Of a stretch of DNA of 64,000 nucleotides, positions 44,867 to 55,300 are shown piece by piece. The stretch comes from Methylotenera versatilis 79 (GTDB taxonomy: Bacteria > Pseudomonadota > Gammaproteobacteria > Burkholderiales > Methylophilaceae), in contig NZ_ARVX01000001.1 in NCBI RefSeq assembly GCF_000384375.1, positions 1,674,001-1,738,000 of the forward strand, read 5' to 3'. Below the pieces are notes generated by a model. The model was not told the origin of the DNA, ran no database searches, and was given only the letters and a program-made list of their open reading frames with translations. How positions within the stretch are numbered: position 1 is the first letter of the stretch; each line of letters begins with the position of its first letter. Position numbers and translations under genes: made by a program.

Positions 44867-47158
44867 ATGATGAGTCTAGACAACAAAAGTCAGGACACAA
44901 ATAATCCAAACGTTGTCAATCCAAGCGATGCAAATCAGCCCGCCGCAAAATCAATCAGCCTGCAAAGCAATTCGGCTGAGCCAGCTAGCGTTAAACAATC
45001 TGTAGATGTTAACTTGGATGCTTTGATACAGGACCAAGTGAACGGTAGCGATTCGCTGCTGAATTGTTTGCTATTGGCTTGCCGCGCACACCAAATAGTC
45101 ACAACTAAAGACGCTTTAATCGCAGGATTGCCGTTGCGTAACGGCAAAATGACGCCTGCTTTATTTAAGCGCGCAGCAGAGCGCGTTAATTTATCGGTCA
45201 CTATTCTAAAAAAACCAGTCAACAAAATCCGTACTGAGTTTTTACCAGTCACACTTTTATTGCAAAACGATGAAGCGTGCAAGTTGATTGGTTTTGATGC
45301 AAAAACCAATCAAGTACGTGTGATTTATCCGGAACTTGGCGACGCTGAGGTGCTGGTTGCTTTAGATGAAATTGCTGCCCAATATTCTGGGTATTGCATC
45401 GTCACTAAGCCTAAATACGTGTTTGATAAACGTGCGCCGATTGTCGGCATAGTGCGTTTAAGGCATTGGTTTTGGGGCACTTTGGCTGAAAATAAGAACA
45501 TTTACCGCGATGTGATGGTGGCGGCATTTGTAGTGAATATTTTTGCATTAGCCATGCCGCTTTTCACCATGAATGTTTACGATCGCGTTGTGCCGAATCG
45601 TTCAATAGAAACTTTGTGGGTGTTAGCAATTGGTGTTTCAGTGATTGTGCTGGGTGATTTTATTTTACGCACCATGCGCGGCTATTTTTTAGATTGGGCC
45701 AGCACGCGTATCGATATCAAACTCAGTTCGCGCATTATGGAGCAGGTGCTTGGTTTGCGTATGGAGCAACGGCCTAATTCTGTTGGTTCATTCGCCAGTA
45801 ATTTACGCTCGTTTGAAAGTGTGCGCGATTTTATTACTTCTGCCACGATTACCACCTTAATTGATGTGCCTTTTGGTATTATTTTTATCATCGTGATGGC
45901 TTGGATTGCGCCATTAATGGTGGTTCCGGTGATTGTTGGCGCAATCGTCATGCTGGTTTATGCGTTTAGTGTACAAAGTAAAATGCAAGCACTTTCTGAA
46001 ACCATGTACCGCGCGAGTGCTTTGCGCAATGCCACGTTAATCGAAAGTTTGGTGGGTTTAGAAACCATCAAAGCGTTAGGGGTAGAAGGCGGCATGCAGC
46101 GCAAATGGGAACATAGCGCGACTTACTTAACCGAAGTGGGTAGCAAATTACGCTTATTATCTTCGTCAATCCAAAATGGCTCTAGTGCCATCCAGCAATT
46201 AATTACGGTCAGTTTGATGTTATTGGGCGTGTATTTGGTGACCAAAGGCGATTTAACCATGGGCGGTTTAATTGCTTCGACCATGCTGGCATCACGCGCT
46301 TTAGTGCCGATTTCGCAAACAGCAGGCTTGCTGACGCAATACCATACCGCGTCCACCTCTTTGCAATCGTTAGATGACATTATGAATAAGCCAGTGGAAC
46401 GTCCGCTGGATTCTAATTTCTTATCGCGCAAAAGTTTTAAAGGTGATATTGAATTTAGAGAAGTGAGTTTTGATTATCCTGGTGCTGAAGAAAGCGCGCT
46501 GACCAAAGTTTCGTTCAAAATAAAAGCCGGTGAACGTGTGGCTTTATTGGGCCGCATGGGTTCTGGCAAAACGACTATTCATAAGTTAATTTTGGGTTTA
46601 TATCAACCGACTGAAGGCGCTATTTTGATTGATGGTATCGATGCGCGCCAAATAGACCCGGCTGAACTACGCCGTTGTGTGGGATATGTGCAGCAAGAAA
46701 CGCATTTATTTTACGGTACTATGCGTGACAACTTAACTGTCACGATGCCGCATGCCGATGATGCAACTGTTTTAGCGGCGGCGCATGCCGGCGGTATTGA
46801 TGAGTTTATCAACGCGCATCCTAAAGGCTTTGATCTAAGTGTGGGCGAACGTGGTGAAACGCTTTCTGGCGGGCAAAAACAAGGTGTTGGCATTGCGCGG
46901 GCGTTAATCGGTAAGCCGTCTATTATTTTGTTGGATGAGCCGACCAGCGCGATGGATCATTCTGCGGAAGATGCCGTAAAAAAACGCTTGATGGATGCGG
47001 CGGTTGGCAAAACCTTATTATTGATTTCTCATCGTACTGGTTTGTTTGATTTAGCTGACCGCATTATCGTGATTGATTCTGGCCGTGTGGTGGCAGATGG
47101 CGCTAAAGCGCAAATCATCGAAGCCTTGCGTGCTGGTAAGATTGGTAAGGCGCTTTGA
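44867..47158 (+). CDS. lapB: Type I secretion ABC transporter, LapB-like
   Basis: A protein of 763 residues. The N-terminal region (about residues 55-185) is a peptidase C39-like domain; the His/Asp of a working C39 peptidase are not apparent, as in LapB and HlyB. Six membrane helices follow (about residues 215-480), then the ATPase with Walker A GRMGSGKTT near residues 562-570, signature LSGGQKQ near residue 665 and Walker B IILLDEPTSAMD near residue 688. It exports the giant RTX adhesin encoded at 52342. ATGs at 44867 and 44870 are both possible. The hydrophilic Asn/Ser-rich first 50 residues are unusual. Confidence 0.92.
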   Translation: MMSLDNKSQDTNNPNVVNPSDANQPAAKSISLQSNSAEPASVKQSVDVNLDALIQDQVNGSDSLLNCLLLACRAHQIVTTKDALIAGLPLRNGKMTPALFKRAAERVNLSVTILKKPVNKIRTEFLPVTLLLQNDEACKLIGFDAKTNQVRVIYPELGDAEVLVALDEIAAQYSGYCIVTKPKYVFDKRAPIVGIVRLRHWFWGTLAENKNIYRDVMVAAFVVNIFALAMPLFTMNVYDRVVPNRSIETLWVLAIGVSVIVLGDFILRTMRGYFLDWASTRIDIKLSSRIMEQVLGLRMEQRPNSVGSFASNLRSFESVRDFITSATITTLIDVPFGIIFIIVMAWIAPLMVVPVIVGAIVMLVYAFSVQSKMQALSETMYRASALRNATLIESLVGLETIKALGVEGGMQRKWEHSATYLTEVGSKLRLLSSSIQNGSSAIQQLITVSLMLLGVYLVTKGDLTMGGLIASTMLASRALVPISQTAGLLTQYHTASTSLQSLDDIMNKPVERPLDSNFLSRKSFKGDIEFREVSFDYPGAEESALTKVSFKIKAGERVALLGRMGSGKTTIHKLILGLYQPTEGAILIDGIDARQIDPAELRRCVGYVQQETHLFYGTMRDNLTVTMPHADDATVLAAAHAGGIDEFINAHPKGFDLSVGERGETLSGGQKQGVGIARALIGKPSIILLDEPTSAMDHSAEDAVKKRLMDAAVGKTLLLISHRTGLFDLADRIIVIDSGRVVADGAKAQIIEALRAGKIGKAL

Positions 47159-47279
47159 AACACGATATGACAATTAATATGCCCTTAAAAATAAGGTTAA
47201 GTCAGGTGTTAAGTATGCTGATTTTAAGTCCTATAGTTAAAAATCACGTACCTAAGTATCTATTATTTAGGACGATTCG

Positions 47280-48692
47280 ATGAGTCAGGGATTATTTAGA
47301 ATCATCGGTGCGCTTAACGCATTTTTAAACAAACAATCCTGGATAACTGCACCCATCTATTGGATGGTGAATCGCGTTGTGCCTACCGAAACACGGGATA
47401 ATTTGGCTTGGGAAGAAGAAGCCGAACTAGCGATTATGGAACAAAAACCGCTTAAAGCCCGAAAGCTACTTTATGGCATTTTGGCTATTCTATTTGTCGT
47501 CATCACTTGGGCTTTTTTTGCCAAAGTAGATGAAGTAACGCGTGGCGAGGGCAGGGTGATTCCATCACGCCAAGTACAAGTGATTCAATCTTTAGATGGC
47601 GGGATTGTGTCTGAAATTTTGGTGAGGGAAGGTGATTTAGTTAAAGCAGGAATGGCTTTGATTAAGATTGATGAAACGCGTGCGGTATCCTCTTTGCGTG
47701 AAAATAAAGGCCAGTATTTAGCGCTGTTGGCTAAAGAGTCGCGATTAGAAGCGCTGGCAAACGGCATTGCTTTTAATCCGCCACCAGAAGTGAAAGCGGC
47801 AGATCCGCAAGTATATGAACAAGAAAAATCTTTATACAATGCCAGCCAAGATGAGTTAAATTCGATTGTGAATATTGCGCGAGATCAAATGTCACAACGT
47901 GAAAAAGAGTTGATTGAAGTGCAATATAAACGTGACGTTGCTGAAAAAACTTATGAATCAGCCGCTAAAGAATTGGCTGCTAATAGACCATTATTAGCCA
48001 GCGGTGCGGTTTCAGAAATTGATATTTTAAAATTAGAGCGTGAAGCAACGCGTGCGCGTGGTGAAATTGATCAATCAGGCGCGCAAATTAGCCGTATTCA
48101 AGTATCTATTTCTGAAGCCAGACGCAAGATAACTGAGGCAGAACAAAATTTTCGCAGCAAAGTACGCACAGAGCTAAATGAAACCAGCGCCAAGTTGAAC
48201 AGTATCTCTGAAACGGGTGTCGGCTTAACCGATAGGGTGAAACAAGCCACATTGAAGTCGCCAGTTAACGGCAGGATAAGCCGATTATTTTATAATACGG
48301 TTGGTGGTGTGATTCAGCCAGGTAAAGAAGTATTAGAGGTTGTACCAAGCGATGATGCGTTAGTATTAGAAACCAAAGTTGAAATCAAAGATATTGCATT
48401 TTTGCGCCCTAATCAACCAGCAATTGTTAAGTTAACCGCTTACGATTACACCATTTACGGCACGCTGGATGCGAAAGTGGAAAGTATCGCTGCCAACTCA
48501 ACTGTCGATGAAAAAGGCAATGCGTATTATGTGGTGCGTGTGCGTACAGATAAAACCAGCTTAGGTAAAGGTTTGCCGATTATTCCTGGCATGATCGCGC
48601 AAGTGGATATTTTGACTGGCAAAAAAACCATTCTTTCTTACTTACTTAAACCTGTGCTTAAAGCAAAATCGTACGCGCTTACCGAAAGATAA
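47280..48692 (+). CDS. lapC: Type I secretion membrane fusion protein, LapC-like
   Basis: A protein of 470 residues of the HlyD family. One membrane helix (about residues 63-82) anchors it in the inner membrane. The biotinyl-lipoyl-like half LDGGIVSEILVREGDLVKAG near residue 105 leads into a long coiled-coil hairpin (about residues 165-310), with the second lipoyl half and beta barrel (LKSPVNGRISRL near residue 325) after it. It bridges the ABC transporter and the TolC-like LapE pore. 120 bp separate it from lapB. Confidence 0.93.
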   Translation: MSQGLFRIIGALNAFLNKQSWITAPIYWMVNRVVPTETRDNLAWEEEAELAIMEQKPLKARKLLYGILAILFVVITWAFFAKVDEVTRGEGRVIPSRQVQVIQSLDGGIVSEILVREGDLVKAGMALIKIDETRAVSSLRENKGQYLALLAKESRLEALANGIAFNPPPEVKAADPQVYEQEKSLYNASQDELNSIVNIARDQMSQREKELIEVQYKRDVAEKTYESAAKELAANRPLLASGAVSEIDILKLEREATRARGEIDQSGAQISRIQVSISEARRKITEAEQNFRSKVRTELNETSAKLNSISETGVGLTDRVKQATLKSPVNGRISRLFYNTVGGVIQPGKEVLEVVPSDDALVLETKVEIKDIAFLRPNQPAIVKLTAYDYTIYGTLDAKVESIAANSTVDEKGNAYYVVRVRTDKTSLGKGLPIIPGMIAQVDILTGKKTILSYLLKPVLKAKSYALTER

Positions 48693-48701
48693 TCGTAGGG
48701 A

Positions 48702-49328
48702 ATGCAACATATCTTTATTAGTCCATTACCAGTGGCGATGAGCAGCTGGTCTGAAGCGTTTCCATCTGCTTCTATTTCAGCCGATTTACCAAACTCCACC
48801 AGAAAAAAAGACCAAGAAACTATTTTTTGGCTGCATATAGATGAAGATAGACAGCATTGGATGACAAAGACCATTGCGACTATTCTGCAAGATTATAAAA
48901 ATGCCAAGATTGTCATTTTAGCGAACAAGCCAAATCACACTGAATCGCTTTATGCATTGAATTTAGGTGCGAGAGGATATTGCCATGCTTTTTCAGCACC
49001 TAATGTATTGAACGAAATTAAAACCGTGATTGTGAATGGCGGCATTTGGTTAGGGCAAGAATTTCTACAGCGCTTAATCGAAGCTTCAATCAAGTTAGTT
49101 GAAAATCAGCCAGAATACGTTGAAAGCTTATTAGCAAAGCTGACAAAACGTGAAAAAGAAGTGGCGGCTGAAGCAGCAAAAGGGTTAAGTAATAAAGAGA
49201 TTGCCAGAGTGTTAAGTATCACTGAACGCACGATTAAGGCACATTTAGCCGCGATATTTGAGCGCTTGGGGGCAAAAGACAGGCTTCAGTTAGCGTTAAT
49301 GCTGAACGGGAATTTTAAAAAGTCTTAG
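48702..49328 (+). CDS. LuxR-family regulator with degenerate receiver domain
   Basis: A protein of 208 residues. The N-terminal 120 residues have the fold pattern of a receiver domain (AKIVILANK, GARGYCHAF) but the phosphorylated Asp is not in its usual place, as the strand reads IFWLHIDED. The C-terminal LuxR helix-turn-helix LTKREKEVAAEAAKGLSNKEIA...RTIKAHLAAIFERLG (about residues 145-195) is intact. It follows lapC by 10 bp and is probably co-transcribed. It may control the secretion or adhesin genes. Sensing by a route other than phosphorylation is likely. Confidence 0.85.
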   Translation: MQHIFISPLPVAMSSWSEAFPSASISADLPNSTRKKDQETIFWLHIDEDRQHWMTKTIATILQDYKNAKIVILANKPNHTESLYALNLGARGYCHAFSAPNVLNEIKTVIVNGGIWLGQEFLQRLIEASIKLVENQPEYVESLLAKLTKREKEVAAEAAKGLSNKEIARVLSITERTIKAHLAAIFERLGAKDRLQLALMLNGNFKKS

Positions 49329-49377
49329 CTTTAATCAGGCACATTATTTTTTGCTATAAATATTAGGTTAAGTAATG

Positions 49378-51300
49378 TTAGCTAAACTTAATTCCCGGTC
49401 CAGTCATACCATCAATGCCGATTAGTTTTAATGCTTCTATTTCGCTGATTGTTTGCACACCTTCCGCAATCGCAAGCACACCAATCGAGTGGGCGATCAT
49501 GCATAAGCCGCCTAATAAAGTTTTATTGGCTTCATTTTGATGAATATCACGGATGAGTGACGCATCGATTTTGATGTAATCTAAACCGACATCATGCAAT
49601 TCACCTAGACTGGAAATGCGAGAGCCGACATGCTCAATGCCTATTTTGCAACCTAAACTTTTTAGTGTGGTGCAAAAACGCTTAAACGCTGAAAAATGAT
49701 CAAAAACGCCTTTTTCTGGCACTTCAAAATAGAGTAGATGCGCAATACTTAAATTGGGTTCGATCAACTTAACCACTTTTTCAGTGAAATTTGCATCGCA
49801 TAAGGCTTCTGCAGATACATTCAAACCAATGGGATGTGCGCCAATTGACAGTGATTCTATGGCGGTTTCAACCACTAACTCATCTAGACGGCTCATTAAA
49901 TTAAGTTGATGCGCCCACACAAGAAACTCGCCTGCGCATAACCAATTTGCATTTTTCTGCAATTGAAGCCTGACCGGACTCTCGAAATGAATCAGTTCAC
50001 CCATTTGATTAACGACTGGGTAATGCTGAAATTTGATGCGTTTATTGGTGAACGCACTATTCAGTAAAATTTCCCATTCAATTCGGCTTAGCTCTAGATC
50101 GCTTGGAATGGCGTCTTCATTGATTATATGCAAAATATGTTCACTTACGCTTACATCAATTTCATCCAGCGCGCTATCTAAGCGCGCTACTAATTTTGTG
50201 GCGATATCTGATTTTGTGACTTGAGTCGCTGCTGAAATAAAACGTGCATCTAATTCACTATGGCTAGGGATATGTAATTTTTCTAAAAGACTTTTTATCT
50301 GATTGCCAAGCGCATACGGGTCGAGCGCAGTCGTCGAGAATAGTGCAAAATCTGTTCCGTTAAGGCGTCCTGCAAATAGCGATGGCTGGCTTTTACAGGC
50401 GTTTTCTAATGTCTCGCCAATCAATTTAAGAAAAGCATTGGTTTCTTCATAGCCCATACTTTGATCGATCAAATGCAGATTGGTTAGCCTTGATATGATT
50501 AGCACGCCTTGATTGAAATGTTCCTCATGAGCAATATTCGAATCCATACTTTTAATAAAATAATGGTGATTCATTAACCCAGTAATTTGGTCAAAATTGG
50601 CTTGATAACGCAATTTTTCCAATCGCAATGATTCATCTTGAACATTGTTTTTGATACGATTGGAAAGCGTATTCATCGCACTGACAACGGCTTTAAATTC
50701 AGTCGTTTTTGGCTCTTCAATTGTAATGAAACGGTTTTCACCGATTGCGGTGGCCTGATTCACAATATCTTTAAGTGGATCAAGGATTTTTCGCAGCGTT
50801 TGGCTGCCAACATAACAACTGAACAAGCCGATGACCAGAGACCAAAGTGCGATGAATAGCGTAGATTCCCAAAGTTTATCGTACGCAAAATTTAAATTAC
50901 TTCTTACTTTCAGCGTTCCATATTGCGACCAACCGTCTTGTACTTCGGCAACACCAGTTTGGATTTTAATGGTGAAAATACGTGTAAACCATGCGGGTGC
51001 TTTAGTTTGACTTTGTGTATTGACGCGCTCAGTCAATAATTCGCCCAATGGATTAAACAAGCCAATATATTCATAATGGCCCGCATCAAATTGAGCTGAA
51101 ATCAACAAATCTATCGTAGCTGAATCTTTTGGCAGCTGCGACATTGACAGTGCTAGCGAGTTGGCATTATCAATATTTTTGACCTGTAATTGCTCTTCAA
51201 GATAGTATTTGCTGAATAACGTACTCAGCACAAAACTACCACCTGATGACAAAATCAGTATGTAGATAATCGCTAACCAAAGTTTTTTATTCAGTGACAC
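49378..51300 (-). CDS. lapD: LapD-like c-di-GMP receptor (degenerate GGDEF-EAL)
   Basis: A protein of 640 residues. Two membrane helices (about 7-28 and 152-175) flank a periplasmic LapD/MoxY_N domain, followed by HAMP, a GGDEF-like domain whose active site reads GRLNGTDFA, and an EAL-like domain whose catalytic start reads ESPVRLQ. Loss of both active sites is the mark of LapD, which binds c-di-GMP through the EAL fold and holds the LapG protease in the periplasm. It is 19 bp downstream of the lapG-like gene on the same strand. Confidence 0.9.
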   Translation of the reverse strand: MSLNKKLWLAIIYILILSSGGSFVLSTLFSKYYLEEQLQVKNIDNANSLALSMSQLPKDSATIDLLISAQFDAGHYEYIGLFNPLGELLTERVNTQSQTKAPAWFTRIFTIKIQTGVAEVQDGWSQYGTLKVRSNLNFAYDKLWESTLFIALWSLVIGLFSCYVGSQTLRKILDPLKDIVNQATAIGENRFITIEEPKTTEFKAVVSAMNTLSNRIKNNVQDESLRLEKLRYQANFDQITGLMNHHYFIKSMDSNIAHEEHFNQGVLIISRLTNLHLIDQSMGYEETNAFLKLIGETLENACKSQPSLFAGRLNGTDFALFSTTALDPYALGNQIKSLLEKLHIPSHSELDARFISAATQVTKSDIATKLVARLDSALDEIDVSVSEHILHIINEDAIPSDLELSRIEWEILLNSAFTNKRIKFQHYPVVNQMGELIHFESPVRLQLQKNANWLCAGEFLVWAHQLNLMSRLDELVVETAIESLSIGAHPIGLNVSAEALCDANFTEKVVKLIEPNLSIAHLLYFEVPEKGVFDHFSAFKRFCTTLKSLGCKIGIEHVGSRISSLGELHDVGLDYIKIDASLIRDIHQNEANKTLLGGLCMIAHSIGVLAIAEGVQTISEIEALKLIGIDGMTGPGIKFS

Positions 51301-51319
51301 TTTCTATTCCTCACTTTAA

Positions 51320-52054
51320 TTATTTTATTCCATCTGCTCGAATTCGGGATAAAACATCTCGCCATCTAGATAAATTAGATTGCGCTTCTCCCTTTGGTTT
51401 ACTGCTTGAGCCTACCCACAAACCTTTATCGTTAAAGCTAAAAATGGGAGATAAATCTTTTCTGCTAGAGGCGGGCAGGATTTCGGATATTAGATTATCT
51501 AAGATTAATGGTTCAGATTGCGGTGTCTCATAATAACTAAGCACCATGTGCGCTTGCAAAGACCTTATGCCATCGTGAATGATTTCAGCTCTGACATAAG
51601 TGAGCCGTAGGCGATTGTTATCAACGTTTAACACTTTTAAGAATACATATTTTGCGATACTAAAGTCTTCGCAATCGCCAGCCTGTCGTCCAAGGGATTC
51701 TAAAGGCGTAGCCCAATAATCGGATTGTCCCCATAGGGGAAAATCATCTGTGAAACTAATTTTATGGTTAAAAAAATCGTTAACTTGTTTTAATTTTTCA
51801 AGTTCTGAAGCTGAACGTAATTTTTGAATTAACTGATTCAGTTCTACAACATCTTGACGCGCTTCTGGCCCATATCTTTCACTGGCAAGCGTGACTAGTT
51901 TGCTGAAATCATAATCAGATGCGTAAATGCTAGACAGCCCAACGACGACCAGCAAAAGTGCAGGAATGAGTTTATTGACTTGTTTGACAGTTATTTGTAT
52001 TTTTTTAGTCTCAAAATCATCTTTGCTCCAAAGCTTGATCTTGTAGCATGGCAA
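51320..52054 (-). CDS. lapG: LapG-like periplasmic cysteine protease
   Basis: A protein of 244 residues of the bacterial transglutaminase-like cysteine protease family. Catalytic triad: Cys128 in AGDCEDF, His169 in QAHMVLSY, Asp186 in LILDNL. A signal-like helix (about residues 27-46, ending in IYAS) sends it to the periplasm. LapG cuts the adhesin after a TAAG-type site when c-di-GMP is low. The first codon of this frame is TTG at 52054 and no ATG or GTG is available nearby, so the start is not certain. Divergent from the adhesin gene. Confidence 0.9.
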   Translation of the reverse strand: MPCYKIKLWSKDDFETKKIQITVKQVNKLIPALLLVVVGLSSIYASDYDFSKLVTLASERYGPEARQDVVELNQLIQKLRSASELEKLKQVNDFFNHKISFTDDFPLWGQSDYWATPLESLGRQAGDCEDFSIAKYVFLKVLNVDNNRLRLTYVRAEIIHDGIRSLQAHMVLSYYETPQSEPLILDNLISEILPASSRKDLSPIFSFNDKGLWVGSSSKPKGEAQSNLSRWRDVLSRIRADGIK

Positions 52055-52341
52055 AGATACGCAAACTATTGATTGCCGTATTGACAGTCATCATAACTGA
52101 TAGTGTTGTCACTTAAACATTTAGGCGTTTTATTTTTAAATTTAAATACTGGTTTTTTAAGGGTTAAGTCAGTTTTTTCTTAGCGTAAAAGTGGAAGATT
52201 TAAGCTTCTATATTGTCCTTTGGTACAGTATATTTGTTGCGAATATAAGTATTTAATGTGGCTGTGAAAAAAGCTTTAATGCGCGATTTCAAACGTATTA
52301 TGACAAGCGCACTATTAATAGATGAATTTTAGGAAACGATC
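52055..52341. other. Intergenic region between lapG and the adhesin gene
   Basis: No gene is seen. This AT-rich region must contain divergent promoters for lapGD and the adhesin. The adhesin has AGGAAACG 6-12 bp before its ATG. No clear -10/-35 pair was picked out. Confidence 0.45.
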
Positions 52342-55300
52342 ATGGCATTAGTCGGCACAGTTGTATCAATTACGGGCATCGCATATCTGGTAGCAGAAAA
52401 TGGCGAGAGACGTGAGTTAAAGTTGGGTGACCAAGTGCAAACAGGCGATGCCATTCAAACACCACGCGGTGTGGAGGTTGAATTAGAACTCACTACTGGT
52501 CGATTGATCAATATTCATTCTGAACAGTTGGTTCAATTTACTGAGGAACTGACAGCGGCTATTGAGCCGAGCAATGTTGATAGTGCTGTGAATCTTGCGA
52601 CGATTGAAACGGTTATTAAAGCCATTGAAGAGGGCAAAGATATTAATGCGGTGTTAGAAGAAACAGCCGCAGGTCAATCGGGTCAATACAATAGTTATGG
52701 CTTTAATTTTGTGGATTTATTTAAAATCACAGACATCTTAAATGCTTTCAATTTTGCGTTCGATTATCAGATAGGCCAAAGAGTTGACACTAGTCCAGTG
52801 GTAGACGGCGACGATATTACCTATTCAGGATTGCTCATTGACAATCCGCAAACGCCAGGTGTTATTTCGCCTGTGAACAATGCGCCAACAGCCGTAAATG
52901 TGACAGCAAATGGTTTAGAGGATGCTACTTCAATCGCCATCACTTTAAGCGGCACTGATGTTGACGGCACGATTGCCAGCATCACGGTGAATACCTTGCC
53001 TGCCAATGGGTTACTTTATGTGGATGCGGCACTGGCCACGCTTGTTGTTGCGGGTGCTACTTATTTAGGCAGTTCTGCCACTTTCTATTTTGTACCAGAT
53101 GCCAACTCTAATGGCAACGCGAGTTTTGCCTATATTGTCACAGACAATTTAGGTTTGAATAGTGCCACCGCTACGGCAACGATTGCCGTTGCAGCAGTCA
53201 ATGATGCGCCTGCAATCAATGATGAAAATATTGGCGTAACTGAAGATACGCCAGCGACGGGCAATGTGTTAGCGAATGATACTGATGTCGATGGTAATCC
53301 ATTATCTGTCACACAATTTACCGTTGATATCGATGGCAATGGTTCTCCAGAAGTTTTTGTGACTGGCACCACTGCGACGATTATTGGTGTTGGTACTATT
53401 GTCATTAACGCGAATGGCGACTTCACTTTTACGCCAGCACCTAATTATGCCGGACCAGTTCCACCAGTTATTTACACGGTTTCAGATGGCAGTTTAACTG
53501 CTACAGGTAGTTTGAATTTAGGCCCGATTACACCAGTTAACGATGCACCGATTGCGGTAAATGACAGCATCACAATTGACGAAGATACATCTTACACTAG
53601 TGTGGTGAGTTTGATTGCCAATGATACCGATGTAGATCATCCGGTATTAACTGCAGTGGCTGGCACTTATACAACGACACAAGGTGGCAGCATTACGATT
53701 GCCGCGGACGGCAGTTATACCTACACGCCACTACTTAACTTTAATGGTATCGACACGGTAAACTACACCGTCACCGGCGGCACATTGACTGATATCGGTA
53801 CTCTGAGCATTACAGTCAATCCAGTTAACGATGCACCGATTGCGGTAAATGACAGCATCACGATTGACGAAGATACGCCTTACACCAGCGCGGTGAGTTT
53901 GATTGCCAATGATACCGATGTCGATAATCCGATATTGACTGCAGTGGCTGGCACTTATGCAACTACACAAGGTGGCAGCATCACCATTGCTGCGGACGGT
54001 AGTTATACTTACACGCCACTACTTAACTTTAATGGTGTCGACACGGTAAACTACACCGTCACCGACGGCACATTGACTGACATCGGTACTCTGAGTATCA
54101 CTGTTAATCCCATTAACGATGCGCCAGTTGCAATGGATGATGTTGCAACGACCAGTATTAATACCCCAATTGATATTAATGTTAAAGCGAATGATATTGA
54201 TGTTGACAATACAACTGCTCAATTGACTGTATCGAATCCAATTTTGACTAATTCCGCACAAGGCACGGTTTCAGTTAATCTCGATGGCACGCTTCATTTC
54301 GAGCCAGCGTTTAATGTATTTGGTTCTGTTGAAATTACCTACACATTAACTGATCCAGCAGGCTTGAGCGATACAGCAACGCTTACTGTCAACGTTGGTA
54401 ATAATACGCCTCCTACTGGAGCAGATAATGTGGTCACTATCAATGAAGATGCGCTTTATATATTTCAGGCGAATGATTTTGGATTTAATGATGTTGATGC
54501 CGGACAGAGTTTTAATGGTATTCGTATTGATGCCTTGCCACTAAATGGCACATTAATGTTGAATGGTTCCCCGATTAGTACTGGTGCTGTAATCAGTATT
54601 ATTCAATTAAACGCAGGACAGCTTAGATTTGTGCCTGTGAGCGATGCCAACGGCGCGTCTTATGCCAGCTTTACATTTAGTGTACAAGATAATGCTGGAG
54701 GGTTCGATGCCACACCTAATACGTTCACATTAAATGTAACTGCAGTGACCGATATTACCAACGACACGGTGACAACCTATGAAGATACACCCATTACATT
54801 TAATGCAATTACAGGCACTAATGGCGCAACGCCTGATACATTTGAAAATTCAGCTCGTGCCATTACCAGTGTTACTCAAGGCACTAATGGTACAGTCAGC
54901 TTTCTAGCAAACGGTAATATAACTTATACGCCTAATCCAGATTATTTTGGCGGCGACAGTTTTACTTATACTGTAACTTCAGGTGGCGCGACAGAGACGG
55001 CGACAGTTAACGTGACAGTCAATTCGGTCAACGACGCGCCGGCTGGCACGGATAAAACCATCAGCACCTTAGAAGACACAGGCTACAGCTTTAGCGCCGG
55101 CGACTTTGGCTTCACGGACCCGACAGACAATCCAGCCAACAGCCTGCAATCGGTGGTGATCACCAGCATACCGGCTGGCAGCAGCTTAAGATTAAGCGGC
55201 GTCGCCGTCACCGCTGGACAAGAGATCAGCCTAGCCAACATCCCTAACTTGGTGTACACCCCGGCGGCCAACAGCACCGCCAGTACCAGCTTCACCTTCC

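Noticed and set aside
49378-51300. LapD-like protein as an active diguanylate cyclase/phosphodiesterase
   Set aside because: Both catalytic motifs are degenerate and gene context fits a LapD receptor.
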